Origin: Geomicrobium sp. JCM 19039
GTDB lineage: Bacteria; Bacillota; Bacilli; Bacillales; Marinococcaceae
Assembly: GCF_000698145.1 (NCBI RefSeq)
Contig: NZ_BAXB01000015.1
Location: 42,759-106,758 of the forward strand
Direction of reading: 5' to 3'
Length of the DNA: 64,000 nt
Shown here: piece after piece, positions 28,425 through 37,738 of the stretch
Layout of the letters: each line of letters starts with the position of its first letter
Position numbering within the stretch: position 1 is the stretch's first letter
Position numbers and translations under genes: made by a program
The notes under the pieces: model-generated
Database searches by the model: none
What the model was told of the DNA's origin: nothing
The model's input: the letters and a program-made list of their open reading frames with translations, nothing else

Positions 28425-28467
28425 AAATAAAAAACGCACCTTCTCGTTTTGTACGAAAAGATGCGTT
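28425..28467 (-). terminator. Terminator of the tRNA-Ala gene
   Basis: On the minus strand AACGCATCTTTTCGT pairs with ACGAGAAGGTGCGTT, followed by T-rich sequence. It lies between the tRNA and csaA. Confidence 0.75.
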
Positions 28468-28479
28468 AGTCACTATGTA

Positions 28480-28554
28480 TGGTGGAGCTGGAGGGATTCG
28501 AACCCTCGACCTCTTGTCTGCCAGACAAGCGTTCTCCCCCTGAACTACAGCCCC
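28480..28554 (-). tRNA. tRNA-Ala (anticodon GGC)
   Basis: A 75-nt cloverleaf read on the minus strand from 28554. The acceptor is GGGGCTG/CAGCTCC with the G3-U70 alanine identity pair. The anticodon arm is CTTGT-CTGGCAG-ACAAG (anticodon GGC), the T-loop is GTTCGAATC, and CCA is encoded. It stands alone, with its own terminator. Confidence 0.95.
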
Positions 28555-28637
28555 GCGTTTATGTATGAACCTATATTAATATAACAGCTCTCGCTATTTT
28601 TCGTCAAGAGAGTACAAAAAATAGCGAGTCTCTTCAC

Positions 28638-29077
28638 TCAAATAACACCGTACTTGTGCAACAACTCCGATTCATCCCCGGTAATCCAACCGAAATTTCG
28701 GTTCTCCTTTTTGAAATTGCAGCAAATAGTTGGCACGAAAGGAACGTGAATGGTCTTGTCGTTTACAACATAACTCGCTTGCCACTCGGTGTGAGCAACC
28801 CCGTGATGAGCATCAATGATGTTCAGTTTGACGTGTAAGCATTGCATCGCTTTTGTGCCGATTGATCGGTAATATTCATAGCCTTGTTTCATATTTACTT
28901 GAAGTGATTCATCGTTATCCCCGGTCATTACCCCATTCGGTTGGCAGCGATGAAAGAATCTGTATAAAATGACGCAAAGTGACGCATATCCATCTCGCCA
29001 TTCAGTGCCCCGTTGAAAGCTTGTTCATATTTCGTGAATAATTCGTTTGCGCGATCGAACATTGTTTGTTCATTCAT
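28638..29077 (-). CDS. SnoaL/NTF2-like protein, frameshifted
   Basis: ATG 29077 has AAGGAGG upstream and gives MNEQTMFDRANELFTKYEQA. After 49 codons the frame hits a stop; one extra G in the GGGG at about 28930 joins it to GVMTGDNDESLQVNMKQGYEYYRSIG onward. The intact ~146-residue protein has an N-terminal helix pair and alternating strands (HVKLNIIDAHHGVAHTEWQASY) of the cone-shaped NTF2/SnoaL fold. Such proteins bind or isomerise small molecules. No specific function can be given. Confidence 0.7.
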
Positions 29078-29151
29078 GATGTTTCCTCCTTATTGGATAT
29101 ATGGTTTAAACGCGATATGATTGTAATGAATCTTACACTCGGGAGGCGGCC

Positions 29152-29754
29152 ATGTACATTCCTAAGCATTTTGCAATGAAGAACGAAGATGAAGTCTATG
29201 CTTTTCTGCAGCAATATCCGTTTGCTTCTCTCGTTTCAGTAGATGTAGACGGTATACCTGAAGCGACACACGTACCGCTCATTCTAGATGAAAATAAAGA
29301 GCATTTGATCGGGCACTTTGCAAGAGCCAATCATCAATGGAAAACGATTGAAGGGCAGCGTGCACTTGCAATTTTCATCGGTGCACACAGCTATATTTCT
29401 TCTTCATGGTATGAAACCGAAGAAGCGGTGTCTACATGGAATTATGAGTCCGTACATGTGTATGGGACGATGGGATATTTACGAGATGATGAGCTGCACG
29501 ACGCATTAAAACAACTCGTGCTCACTTATGAAGACACATTTCTGGAAGATAGCGACTATATAGAAGGCATGAAAAAAGGCGTTGTTGGCTTTAAAATGAA
29601 AATAACAGAATTGCAAGGGAAATCGAAACTGAGCCAAAACCATTCACGAGATCGCCAGCGGCGTGTGATTGCAAAATTGGAACAGTCGGAGTGCGCAGAT
29701 GACCAACAGATCGCGAAGAGAATGAAGGAAAATGAGAAAAATAAAGAAGAATAA
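29152..29754 (+). CDS. paiB: PaiB-like FMN-binding transcriptional regulator
   Basis: A 200-residue protein with the PaiB family signature: MYIPKHFAM at the start, TWNYESVHVYGTMGYL and MKKGVVGFKMKITELQGKSKLSQN near the end. PaiB (B. subtilis) is a negative regulator affecting sporulation and degradative enzymes; the fold is a split-barrel FMN-binding dimer. A polar Lys/Glu-rich tail closes it. In B. subtilis it pairs with the acetyltransferase gene paiA, which is absent here. It shares a bidirectional terminator with the convergent methyltransferase gene. Confidence 0.9.
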   Translation: MYIPKHFAMKNEDEVYAFLQQYPFASLVSVDVDGIPEATHVPLILDENKEHLIGHFARANHQWKTIEGQRALAIFIGAHSYISSSWYETEEAVSTWNYESVHVYGTMGYLRDDELHDALKQLVLTYEDTFLEDSDYIEGMKKGVVGFKMKITELQGKSKLSQNHSRDRQRRVIAKLEQSECADDQQIAKRMKENEKNKEE

Positions 29755-29781
29755 CCTGAACATATCAGGTTATTCTTCTTT
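29743..29781. terminator. Bidirectional terminator between paiB and the methyltransferase
   Basis: A 17-bp perfect stem (29743-29759 with 29765-29781), 5-nt loop, A/T-rich tails on both sides. It overlaps the coding ends of both genes. Confidence 0.9.
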
Positions 29782-30540
29782 ATATGCACTAAAACGTAGG
29801 CGAACGTAATCGGCATACCATTGGTCACCGTCACGAAGGGCCGGTTCAGCAAATTGTATGGTTCGTTCTAACACTTCTTCACGAATTTCAGGTTCGAGAG
29901 GTTGCAAAAGTGGATCAGCAAAGTTTTGCATCCAAATCTTCAGTCCTTCTGCACCGTTGACGAGCGGTGTCGGACGATTGAAGTAGACAGCTTTTTCTAC
30001 GACAAAACCGTGCTTCTCTAGTAGAGACGTGTACTCTCCTAAACTCGGGAAGTACCATGGGAAAATCGTCGGCATCGGTTCTTGCCCAATCTCTACAAAA
30101 GCCATATTCACAGCGGCAATAATGGTTGCGATGTTATCTTGAGCACCCATCTCTCCAATAAACCGACCACCTGGCTTTAGTGATTTAGATACCGATTGAA
30201 GTACTGGATCAGGTTCGGTCATCCAATGAAGCGCCGCATTTGAGAAAACAGCGTCAACAGGCTGGTCGACTTTGAATTCTTTCGCATCGGCTACTTCAAA
30301 TGATAGGTTTGGATACTTTGCCTTCGCCGTTTCAACCATGGAGCTAGATGAATCAATTCCGTGAACGGTTGCGCCGAGTTGGGTAATGCGGTCAGCGAGC
30401 TCGCCCGTACCACAGCCAAGGTCAATAATGGTTTCCCCTTTTTTAGGAGCTAACCACTCTTCTAATAAGTCTTTGCCATACCTGGAAACGTAGGCAGCTG
30501 TATCGTCATAAAGGGAAGGATCCCATACTTTTGCGTTCAT
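29770..30540 (-). CDS. Class I SAM-dependent methyltransferase
   Basis: A 256-residue protein from ATG 30540, 8 nt after GAGGAG. Motif I is TIIDLGCGTGELADRITQ (about residue 35), followed by VHGIDSSSSMVETAK, VDAVFSNAALHWM and LKPGGRFIGEMG. The HWM variant after motif IV and the closing FAEPALRDG region resemble trans-aconitate or biotin-synthesis type methyltransferases. Substrate undetermined. Confidence 0.87.
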   Translation of the reverse strand: MNAKVWDPSLYDDTAAYVSRYGKDLLEEWLAPKKGETIIDLGCGTGELADRITQLGATVHGIDSSSSMVETAKAKYPNLSFEVADAKEFKVDQPVDAVFSNAALHWMTEPDPVLQSVSKSLKPGGRFIGEMGAQDNIATIIAAVNMAFVEIGQEPMPTIFPWYFPSLGEYTSLLEKHGFVVEKAVYFNRPTPLVNGAEGLKIWMQNFADPLLQPLEPEIREEVLERTIQFAEPALRDGDQWYADYVRLRFSAYKEE

Positions 30541-30699
30541 GAACACCACTCCTCTTTAATTACATAGTATATGGAAAATCTACGAAAAAGCCAATAGAAA
30601 TGATGCAAAGAAATCCGACAAAAACTGAAACGGGTACGCGTTCTAATCTAGTAGACATCGACATAGAGTGTACGAGATACGGTTTAGGAGGAGTTACTA

Positions 30700-31035
30700 G
30701 TGAAACAGACACCTATCTATTGGATCACCGGTATGCTGCTTGCGATGTTGTTATTGTACGTTCCGATTCACTATATCTCTACGGTCCATCAAGAACGGGC
30801 GCTAGAAGCGAGTATTTTTGAGGAATCAAATTGGCAGTATTATACGTACCAATATCTCGGAACAGGCACACGATATACATCAGGCAACCCTACGTTTTAT
30901 TTAGCTCATAACGGAGCGGGGTACTTTGTCATACATGTTGCTCAAAATGATCGCCAAGTGGAAAGAATTACACCGATTTCTACAGATCAAGAGCAGCTCT
31001 TAGAAATCGTCGACCGCTATGAAATTCAAAGATAA
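30700..31035 (+). CDS. Hypothetical single-pass membrane protein
   Basis: A 111-residue protein starting at GTG 30700 behind a strong GGAGGAG. One N-terminal membrane helix or uncleaved signal anchor (ITGMLLAMLLLYVPIHYI) precedes an extracytoplasmic domain of about 80 residues, rich in Tyr and Thr, with strand pattern (PTFYLAHNGAGYFVIHVA). No recognised family. It lies upstream of queC but is separated by about 110 bp. Confidence 0.6.
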   Translation: MKQTPIYWITGMLLAMLLLYVPIHYISTVHQERALEASIFEESNWQYYTYQYLGTGTRYTSGNPTFYLAHNGAGYFVIHVAQNDRQVERITPISTDQEQLLEIVDRYEIQR

Positions 31036-31147
31036 CGTGGGAGAAACTGTCACAAAAATGAGGGTCGCATACGTCTTTATTTTTATGAAAAATACCTGTA
31101 TGATAATATAGATTGACTATTTTACTGATAGAAAGGAGGGGTATGTG

Positions 31148-31810
31148 ATGAAGCGTGAAAAAGCAGTCGTCGTTTTTAGTGGAGGACAAGATAGCACAAC
31201 TTGTCTTTTTTGGGCATTAGAGCGTTTTGAAACGGTCTATGCGGTTACGTTTGCGTATGGTCAGCGTCATAGTGAAGAATTGAATGTCGCAAAGGCGATC
31301 GCGAAAGACGTAGGCGTCGAGCATCATATTCTTGATATGGATCTGTTGAACCAACTTGCTCCAAATGCACTCACTCGTTCAGATATTGAAGTGACTGATG
31401 GAGGAGAGGGTGAGTTACCGAGCACGTTTGTGCCAGGCCGTAACTTGCTTTTCTTAACGTTTGCTACGATATTTGGCCAGCAACGTGGGGCGAATCATAT
31501 CATTACAGGTGTGTGTGAGACCGATTATAGTGGCTATCCTGATTGTCGTGATGGGTTTGTTAAATCTTTAAATGTAACGCTAAACCTTGCGATTGACGAC
31601 ACTTTCGTTATTCATACTCCTCTCATGTGGCTGGATAAAGAAGCAACGTGGAAGTTAGCGGATGATTTAGGTAGGCTCGATTATGTACGTGAGCGGACAT
31701 TAACATGCTACCACGGTGTTCAAGGTGATGGGTGTGGCGAATGTCCAGCATGTGAGTTAAGACAACTTGGGCTAAACAAGTATCTCGAGCGTAAAGGCAG
31801 TGATCGCTAA
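31148..31810 (+). CDS. queC: 7-cyano-7-deazaguanine synthase QueC
   Basis: Converts 7-carboxy-7-deazaguanine to preQ0 with ATP and ammonia in queuosine synthesis. The PP-loop [10 protein letters not shown] is at about residue 10, and the C-terminal zinc cluster [16 protein letters not shown] is complete. 220 residues. ATG 31148 is chosen (AAGGAGGGG 8 nt upstream); GTG 31145 is also possible. Its stop overlaps queD (TAATG). First gene of queCDEF. Confidence 0.95.
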   Translation: MKREKAVVVFSGGQDSTTCLFWALERFETVYAVTFAYGQRHSEELNVAKAIAKDVGVEHHILDMDLLNQLAPNALTRSDIEVTDGGEGELPSTFVPGRNLLFLTFATIFGQQRGANHIITGVCETDYSGYPDCRDGFVKSLNVTLNLAIDDTFVIHTPLMWLDKEATWKLADDLGRLDYVRERTLTCYHGVQGDGCGECPACELRQLGLNKYLERKGSDR

Positions 31811-32235
31811 TGCTTCAGCAGTTTTACCCGCAAGTACAACATGACTATCGTTATGAGTTGAATAAAGATATGCACTTTGCTGCTGCGCATTTTATTGACG
31901 ATCCGAGTGCCGGCATTTGCCAAGAAATGCACGGACATACGTATTTTGTAAATGTGACCGTTGCTGGAGATGAGCTTGACAGCACTGGATTTTTAATAAA
32001 TTTTAAGGAACTAAAAAAACAAGTGCATGGTCGTTTTGACCATTCACTTCTTAATAAACATCCGGAGTTCAAGGCAGGTATACCGACGACAGAAGTTGTG
32101 GCAAGTGTCATTTGGGACCAAGTAGATGAACTGTTGTCCAAAGAGGCGCACCGACCGTTTTGTCTGCAAGTCATCGTGAGGGAAACCCCAACAAGCTATG
32201 CGATTTATCGTCCGAAACAGGAGGAGCACCGATGA
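31810..32235 (+). CDS. queD: 6-carboxy-5,6,7,8-tetrahydropterin synthase QueD
   Basis: Converts dihydroneopterin triphosphate to 6-carboxytetrahydropterin. A 141-residue T-fold protein with zinc-binding His residues in FAAAHF and MHGHTY, FDHSLLN and the C-terminal VIVRETPTSYAIY Glu. It overlaps queC upstream and queE downstream (ATGA), so the operon is translationally coupled. Confidence 0.95.
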   Translation: MLQQFYPQVQHDYRYELNKDMHFAAAHFIDDPSAGICQEMHGHTYFVNVTVAGDELDSTGFLINFKELKKQVHGRFDHSLLNKHPEFKAGIPTTEVVASVIWDQVDELLSKEAHRPFCLQVIVRETPTSYAIYRPKQEEHR

Positions 32236-32948
32236 AAATTCCTGTATTAGAGATCTTTGGGCCGACGGTTCAAGGAGAGGGTATGGTTGCAGGGCAAAAG
32301 ACGATGTTCGTTCGTACAGGTGGGTGTGATTATAGTTGCTCGTGGTGTGACTCAGCATTTACGTGGGATGGCAGTCAAAAGGCAGAAGCGCTATCGGCAG
32401 AAAATGTGTTGGAACGTTTGGACGACACCGGTGGAGATCGTTATAATCATGTAACGATTTCTGGTGGAAACCCAGCGCTCCATAAAGGCATTGGTGAGCT
32501 CGTAGAACTTCTTACAGATCGAGAAATACAAACTGCGGTGGAAACCCAAGGGAGTTACTGGCAAGACTGGCTCCTCAGTATTGACGATGTGACCATCTCA
32601 CCAAAGCCACCGAGTTCGACCATGGTTACGAACTTCGAGCAGTTGGACTTGTTTGTCGAGCGGTTATCAGCGCGAAGTGAAGGTTCGCAATCGCTCAAAG
32701 TCGTGATCTTTAACGATGGAGATTTGGCGTATGCGAAACAGGTACATCAACGGTATCCGCACATGCCTTTTTATTTGCAAGTCGGTAATGACGATTTGCA
32801 TGAGAATCAACCAGAGAAACTTCGGGACCACTTGCTTCATCGTTATGAATGGCTTGTAGACACCGTAATGGAAGACAGAGAGCTGAACAATGTGCGTATG
32901 TTGCCGCAAATCCATGCACTCATTTGGGGCAACAAGCAAGGCGTGTAA
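32232..32948 (+). CDS. queE: 7-carboxy-7-deazaguanine synthase QueE (radical SAM)
   Basis: A radical-SAM enzyme contracting carboxytetrahydropterin to 7-carboxy-7-deazaguanine. 238 residues from ATG 32232, inside the queD stop and preceded by GGAGGAGC. The cluster motif CDYSCSWCD (C-x3-C-x2-C) follows GPTVQGEGMVAGQKTMFVRTGG at about residue 35, and SGGNPAL matches the SAM-binding GGE-like motif. Confidence 0.94.
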   Translation: MKIPVLEIFGPTVQGEGMVAGQKTMFVRTGGCDYSCSWCDSAFTWDGSQKAEALSAENVLERLDDTGGDRYNHVTISGGNPALHKGIGELVELLTDREIQTAVETQGSYWQDWLLSIDDVTISPKPPSSTMVTNFEQLDLFVERLSARSEGSQSLKVVIFNDGDLAYAKQVHQRYPHMPFYLQVGNDDLHENQPEKLRDHLLHRYEWLVDTVMEDRELNNVRMLPQIHALIWGNKQGV

Positions 32949-32970
32949 TTTGAAATAAAGGAGCATCTCC

Positions 32971-33471
32971 ATGGCTGGCAGAGGAAAAGAAGACTTACCA
33001 GAAATCACACAGCTTGGGAATCAAGGGACCGCATATTCTTTTGAGTATGATCCAGCAGTTCTTGAGACGTTTGAGAATCAACATCAAAACCGGGATTATT
33101 TCGTAAAGTTTAACACCCCGGAATTTACGACGTTATGCCCGATCACAGGTCAACCGGATTTTGCTACGCTTCATATTAGCTATATCCCTGACGTAAAGAT
33201 GGTCGAGAGCAAATCGTTAAAATTATACTTGTTTAGTTTTCGTAATCATGGAGATTTCCATGAAGACGCGATTAACATTATCGTCAACGATCTCGTTGAA
33301 TTAATGGACCCGCGTTATATAGAAGTATGGGGGAAATTTACGCCGCGAGGTGGCATCTCGATTGACCCGTATGTGAATTATGGCAAACCGGTACGAAGTT
33401 CGAGAACATGGCAGAACAACGTTTGTTATACCATGACCTTTACCCTGAAACGATTACTAATCGATAAATGA
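32971..33471 (+). CDS. queF: NADPH-dependent 7-cyano-7-deazaguanine reductase QueF
   Basis: Reduces preQ0 to preQ1, the last free-base step of queuosine synthesis. A 166-residue unimodular QueF. The active-site Cys is in [15 protein letters not shown] (about residue 55) and the NADPH motif region is [17 protein letters not shown] ribosome-binding site (AAAGGAG) precedes ATG 32971. Last gene of queCDEF, followed by a strong terminator. Confidence 0.95.
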   Translation: MAGRGKEDLPEITQLGNQGTAYSFEYDPAVLETFENQHQNRDYFVKFNTPEFTTLCPITGQPDFATLHISYIPDVKMVESKSLKLYLFSFRNHGDFHEDAINIIVNDLVELMDPRYIEVWGKFTPRGGISIDPYVNYGKPVRSSRTWQNNVCYTMTFTLKRLLIDK

Positions 33472-33473
33472 AT

Positions 33474-33511
33474 AAACGCACACGGCCAAGCGCCGTGTGC
33501 GTTTTCTTTTG
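33474..33511 (+). terminator. Terminator of the queCDEF operon
   Basis: AAACGCACACGGC and GCCGTGTGCGTTT (33492-33504) form a 13-bp perfect stem with a 5-nt loop, followed by TCTTTT. Confidence 0.9.
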
Positions 33512-34566
33512 GGTGTAGCTGTATAAGGGGGATAGGCGGCACAGACCGGTCGCGCCGCTTTCCGTCGGTGGGCGCTGGATAACCGTTTGAGTTTTTGCGC
33601 CTGGACTCATTTGGAGAGATATTGGAATCCAGTGGCGATCTAGATTAGTTGCACTAACATATTTCTGCAAGAACCAATGGTAAGCTTGGTAAAGTGAAAA
33701 CTGTGCTCGAGTTCGGGAAAATCGCAGGAAAAGCGGTATTTTCTCATAAACGTGGGAACAGTTCACAAAGTCACGTGTACATCCTCGCTCTGAAGTATCC
33801 ACAAGCTGTCGTCACGTGCCGCGCCGAACCGAGTGCGGTTTTGTTTCGGCCCCCGGCGGGGCGGACGTGTCGTTGGCACTTCAGCCTGGAATCTGCGCGC
33901 AAGTTGGAACAAACTGCGCAGGAGTTTAGCGGAATGAGCGCCAAAATCGTTAAACTAGGCAAACTTGCGCGCAAAATGGCACCCAGCCCCGCGCTCCCCC
34001 TCCAACCCAACACCCAACAGCGCAAATCAGGTAAATCTTACGTTCATTCTATCTAGATCGTTTCGGGTGCGATCCAGAACACCAATCTCCTAAATATCCC
34101 CAAATGTTATACAACTAGAGGTGTTTATGAGTAAACACCTCATCAACTATAGAAGAGTGATAACACGCTTCTTTCATGGGTCACGTGCGTTTTCTTTTGG
34201 CGTTAAAATGCATTTCGGTTTACGACCTGGCCGGTTGCTTCATAGAATCGGGTTCTAAAGCGGGGATCCATCATTCATTTCCGGAATGGTTGCATAAAGA
34301 GTTACAGAGAGTGACCGACCTTGTCCTCTATGAAAATCAATGCGCAAGCGGTTCGCGTCCTTTTATAGATGAATATAGGCTTTTTTGTTTCCGAACAAAT
34401 ATGAGAATCGTGATGTGCGGCACAGACCGTGCGCTTCGACGTCATCACATTTCGGCAATAACACAACAACTAGCTTACCGTTTATAAACGGTATAGATAT
34501 ACTTGAAGTTGCCTTATGCTATTTATGAAAAAAGTTCATAGAATATATCGCCAATCAGCGTTTCGC
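33512..34566. other. Long non-coding region with GC-rich core and repeats
   Basis: No gene is supported in about 1 kb; open frames at 33694-34056 and 34176-34487 lack ribosome-binding sites and protein-like sequence. The part at about 33800-34020 is much more GC-rich than the rest of the window. It contains an inverted repeat (TGCGCGCAAGTT near 33893 and AACTTGCGCGCA near 33962). GTGCGTTTTCTTTTGG occurs at 33497 and 34185, and GCGGCACAGACCG at 33536 and 34417, in the same order. A 10-bp hairpin with a 4-nt loop lies at 34118-34141. Confidence 0.5.
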
Positions 34567-35312
34567 TTATTTCTCATTAGACACGTCGAACAATTCTGCA
34601 ACTGTGACAAACTGAAAGCCGCTTGTTGAAGTCTTGGAATCAATTCGTTTAAAGCTTCAGGTGAATTGACCGTAAGAGATGGTTCATCTACGCCATCGTG
34701 TAATAGGATAACCCCGCCTGCGGTCGTGTCTGCGAGTACGCGCGCTGTCACCTCTTCTGCAGAAATTTCTTGCCAATCGTTTGGATCAACCGTCCAACCC
34801 ACTGCATAATTGCCCATTTGTTCGAGACGTTCCATTTGTGAATCGAGAATCATGCCATACGGCGGGCGAAAGAGTGTGGGTTGATAGCCGACGAGTTGCT
34901 CGATGATCTCGTCTGTTTGCTCAATTTCAGTTTGCATTTGATCGGCAGTTAAATCCGTCAAATTAGGGTGGGAAAACGTGTGATTTCCAAGTTCATGACC
35001 TTCTTCTTGAATGCGGCGAATGTAGTCAGGGTTTGCTTCGGCCCGTTCACCGATGACAAAGAATGTTGCTTGAACTCCGTAGTCTTCAAGTGTATTCAAC
35101 ACGGTTTCTGTAAAACGGGGATCAGGTCCATCATCAAAGGTAAGTGCAATCTGATTCGTATCGGGGTTGCCTCTAATCAAAATCACACCTGGGTATGCAT
35201 CTGCAAGTTCAGGAAGTGTCTCTCCTTGTCTCGCTTCGTCAGGTTGCCCGTTTACAATAGTAGGAATTGCGCATAGGAGAAGCGCCATTATGGTGATCCA
35301 TGTACGTTTCAA
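34567..35312 (-). CDS. Secreted polysaccharide deacetylase (NodB domain), frameshifted near the end
   Basis: The start is TTG at 35312 with AAAGGAT about 8 nt upstream. A signal peptide (TWITIMALLLCAIPTIVNG) is followed by the NodB domain with all motifs: TFDDGPD (catalytic Asp and metal Asp), HTFSHPNL (metal His pair), RPPYG, the W-x-V-D-x-x-D-W region and ILLHDG. Near 34620 the frame shifts; in the other frame the natural end GFQFVTVAELFDVSNEK terminates at 34567. Length about 248 residues. It probably deacetylates peptidoglycan or a cell-wall glycan outside the cell. Confidence 0.88.
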
Positions 35313-35648
35313 TCATTTCATCCTTTCAAAGAAAGTTATGTGTACCCTCGGAGTATGCCCTGGTTGAGAGGGGATTACTCTCGAATTAAAGATTAATGGG
35401 AGGTTACACTCGTAACAGATAATAGAGAGCGTAAGGGGCCAGGGGTTTGACACAACGGGGGCATTCCTGCGATTGGAGGAATGGCGATGTATCGTTTTGA
35501 TTGCATACAGATGTCAGTATTGTGAGAAAAAGTAAAGCAAAATCAAAAATCTGCAGAACCTCTAGGCGATGGCTGGATTCGTTGATATGATGTTCACAGC
35601 TAACAACACGAGGTTAGCCAATATGAAACGAATGAGGAGTGTTTGATC
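35313..35648. other. Intergenic region upstream of the acidic lipoprotein
   Basis: No gene seen. It contains a 7-bp hairpin (CATTCCT 35462, AGGAATG 35477) and a 6-bp hairpin (GCTAAC 35599, GTTAGC 35613) just ahead of the ribosome-binding site GAGGAG. No clear promoter. Confidence 0.4.
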
Positions 35649-35939
35649 ATGAATAAAAAACTTCTATACGGTGCACTATCGGCAATCCTTTCAGTAGGTA
35701 TGTTAGCGGCATGCGGGGAAGATGCCCCAGAAGATCCAGAAGGTGGCATTGATGAAGCGCCTGAAGAAGATGGTCTTGACGATGAGCCAATGGATGAACC
35801 AGCAGATGAGCCTGCAGAAGATCCACTCGGTGAAGATGATGAAGATCCATTAGGTGAAGACGATGAAGATCCGCTAGGTGAGGAAGACGATGAAGATCCA
35901 CTTGGCGCAGATGATGACGAAGAAGACGACGAAGTATAA
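35649..35939 (+). CDS. Highly acidic repeat lipoprotein
   Basis: A 96-residue protein from ATG 35649 with GAGGAG upstream. A lipoprotein signal (KKLLYGALSAILSVGMLAAC) ends in a lipobox, with Cys at about residue 21. The mature part is almost only Asp, Glu, Pro, Gly and Leu, with four near-identical D-P-L-G-E/A-D/E-D-x units in tandem. No enzymatic domain. Such anionic surface proteins may bind cations or shape the wall interface; that is inference. Tandem repeats of this kind can vary in number between strains. Confidence 0.75.
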   Translation: MNKKLLYGALSAILSVGMLAACGEDAPEDPEGGIDEAPEEDGLDDEPMDEPADEPAEDPLGEDDEDPLGEDDEDPLGEEDDEDPLGADDDEEDDEV

Positions 35940-35955
35940 TAGAACGATAGATGAA

Positions 35956-35990
35956 GGGCATTGACCACCAGCAATGCCCTTTATTTTTTT
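35956..35990 (+). terminator. Terminator after the acidic lipoprotein gene
   Basis: GGGCATTG and CAATGCCC (35972-35979) form an 8-bp stem followed by TTTATTTTTTT. Confidence 0.85.
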
Positions 35991-36053
35991 GTACATAAAT
36001 CTTCCACTTTTGGTGATGCTTAGAATAAAGTCATGCGCATTGAGGTGGAGAGG

Positions 36054-37123
36054 TTGTCGAAAATAGAAGCGATTGCAACAGTAATGCCCGAGAACAATGT
36101 ATCCCAAACAGAAATTGCATCGTTTGCTAGACGGATATTTAAAGATCGATATAAAGATATCGATCGGCTGTTGCAAGTGTTTGATAATGGTGACATTGTG
36201 AACAGGCAGTTCGTGATGCCGATCGATTGGTATGCAGAGGCCCATTCCTTCGGAGAGAAAAATGATACGTTCATCGAAAAAGCTGTTGATCTTGGACATG
36301 AGGCGATTTCGAAGTGTTTGCAAGACGCACAGGTGACGATGCTGAGATTGATGCCATTTTTTGTGTGACAAGTACGGGGGTGTCTACCCCGTCTTTGGAT
36401 GCAAGAATTATGAATCGGCTAAACATGAGTCCACACACAAAGAGAGTTCCACTTTGGGGGTTAGGTTGTGCAGGTGGTGCAGCTGGATTGTCCCGCGGAT
36501 ATGAGTATTGCCGCGCATTTCCAGAGGCGCGAGTGCTCATTCTTTGTATTGAACTATGTAGTTTGACATTTCAACCGAACGACCAAAGCAAAAGCAACTT
36601 GATCGGCACATCTTTGTTCTCTGATGGGGTCGCTTGTGTATTAATGCAAGGGGAGAAAGTGAAGTCCCGGCATACGCATGTGCCTGTCATTACACATACG
36701 AGGTCGACGCTCATGCCTGATTCTTTACGTGTGATGGGGTGGGACGTAAGTGATACCGGATTACATGTCGTTTTTTCAAGAGACATTCCTTCAATTGTGA
36801 CCGACTGGTTAGACGAGAACGTGATTAGCTTTCTATCCGTCATTGACCGCTCAAAAGAGGATATCGATCAGTTCGTTGCGCATCCAGGGGGGAAAAAAGT
36901 TCTTACGGCGTATGAACAATCGCTTCAGTTTCCTAGCGAACATACGGAACCGGCGCGAGAGGTGCTGAGAAATCATGGCAACATGAGCTCACCTACAGTA
37001 CTTTACGTGTTCAAAGAAATTATCGATCGTGGACCATCAGTCGGAGAACAAGGTTTGGTGACGGCACTTGGTCCAGGATTTTGTTCTGAATTATTGTGGG
37101 TTGAATGGAGAGAAGAGCGATGA
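36054..37123 (+). CDS. bpsA: Type III polyketide synthase (BpsA-like), frameshifted
   Basis: A chalcone-synthase-fold enzyme. The catalytic triad is visible: Cys in WGLGCAGGAAGL, His in VAHPGGKKV, Asn in NHGNMSSP. Family stretches SLTFQPNDQSKSNLIGTSLFSDG and TSTGVSTPSLDARIMNRL agree with B. subtilis BpsA, which makes alkylpyrones. The frame breaks near 36334, where one base is missing. TTG 36054 is preferred to ATG 36033 because GAGGTGG lies 5 nt upstream and the N-terminus aligns with BpsA. About 356 residues. Its stop overlaps the methyltransferase gene (ATGA). Confidence 0.9.
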
Positions 37124-37633
37124 TTTTATTTCTCATTGTGATGAGTTGGGTCATATTTCAACGAGTCGTTGGAACTTCAAGTTGCGAAGCGAAATGAGCG
37201 ACTGACTAAAGATGAAGGTGCGATCGAATACGGAGCCCGGCACTATCCATATATGGTAGGCATGCACGTATTATTTCTCGTAACTTTAATCAGTGAAGTG
37301 TTCTGGCGAGGATTTCCTCTCTCCCCGGTATGGCAGCTATTACTTCTCGTGTTTCTTGCTATACAAGGATTACGGTTATGGGTGTTGTTAACATTAGGCC
37401 GTTTTTGGAACACAAAAATCCTCGTCGTTCCCGATGGAAAACGTGTGGAAGAAGGCCCTTACCGGTTCTTGAAGCATCCGAACTATGCGGTTGTCATTCT
37501 TGAAATTCTCATCCTGCCATTGATTTTTCAAGCATACATTACGATGGCTGTTTTTTCGGTGTTGAATTTTTTGTTCTTGTACTTCGTGCGGATTCCAAAA
37601 GAAGAAGAGGCGCTTGGAATTCCGAAGAAATAA
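37120..37633 (+). CDS. bpsB: Isoprenylcysteine carboxyl methyltransferase-family protein (BpsB/YpbQ-like), frameshifted
   Basis: The gene starts inside the bpsA stop codon with MILFLIVMSWVIFQRVV. A lost or gained base near 37165 moves it to the frame reading ELQVAKRNERLTKDEGAIEYGARHYPYMVGMHVLFL. It is a small ICMT-type membrane enzyme of about 170 residues with four to five helices and the cofactor motif EGPYRFLKHPNYAVVILE near the C-terminus. In B. subtilis the partner BpsB methylates alkylpyrones made by BpsA. Gene order and coupling are the same here. Confidence 0.88.
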
Positions 37634-37738
37634 ACGTCGTTCATTGTCGGAAATAGCGTTTTTTATCCCCTATTCGTTTGTTCCATTTCATGATATATTT
37701 TGGCGGAAATGAAATCTAGGGGGTAAGGGCGCCGCCGA

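Noticed and set aside
31036..31147. preQ1 riboswitch upstream of queC
   Set aside because: The short leader lacks the C-rich loop and A-rich tail of preQ1-I aptamers; only AT-rich promoter-like sequence is seen.
33694..34056. 120-codon open frame in the GC-rich non-coding block
   Set aside because: No ribosome-binding site, composition typical of random GC-rich frames, overlaps an equally long antisense frame, and no domain pattern.
34176..34487. 103-codon open frame upstream of the deacetylase
   Set aside because: Sequence lacks protein-like strand or helix periodicity and no ribosome-binding site precedes it; it also spans the repeated motifs.
35600..35974. Serine-rich antisense frames opposite the acidic lipoprotein
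   Set aside because: They are reverse complements of Asp/Glu-rich repeat codons; the plus-strand gene has a lipobox and ribosome-binding site.
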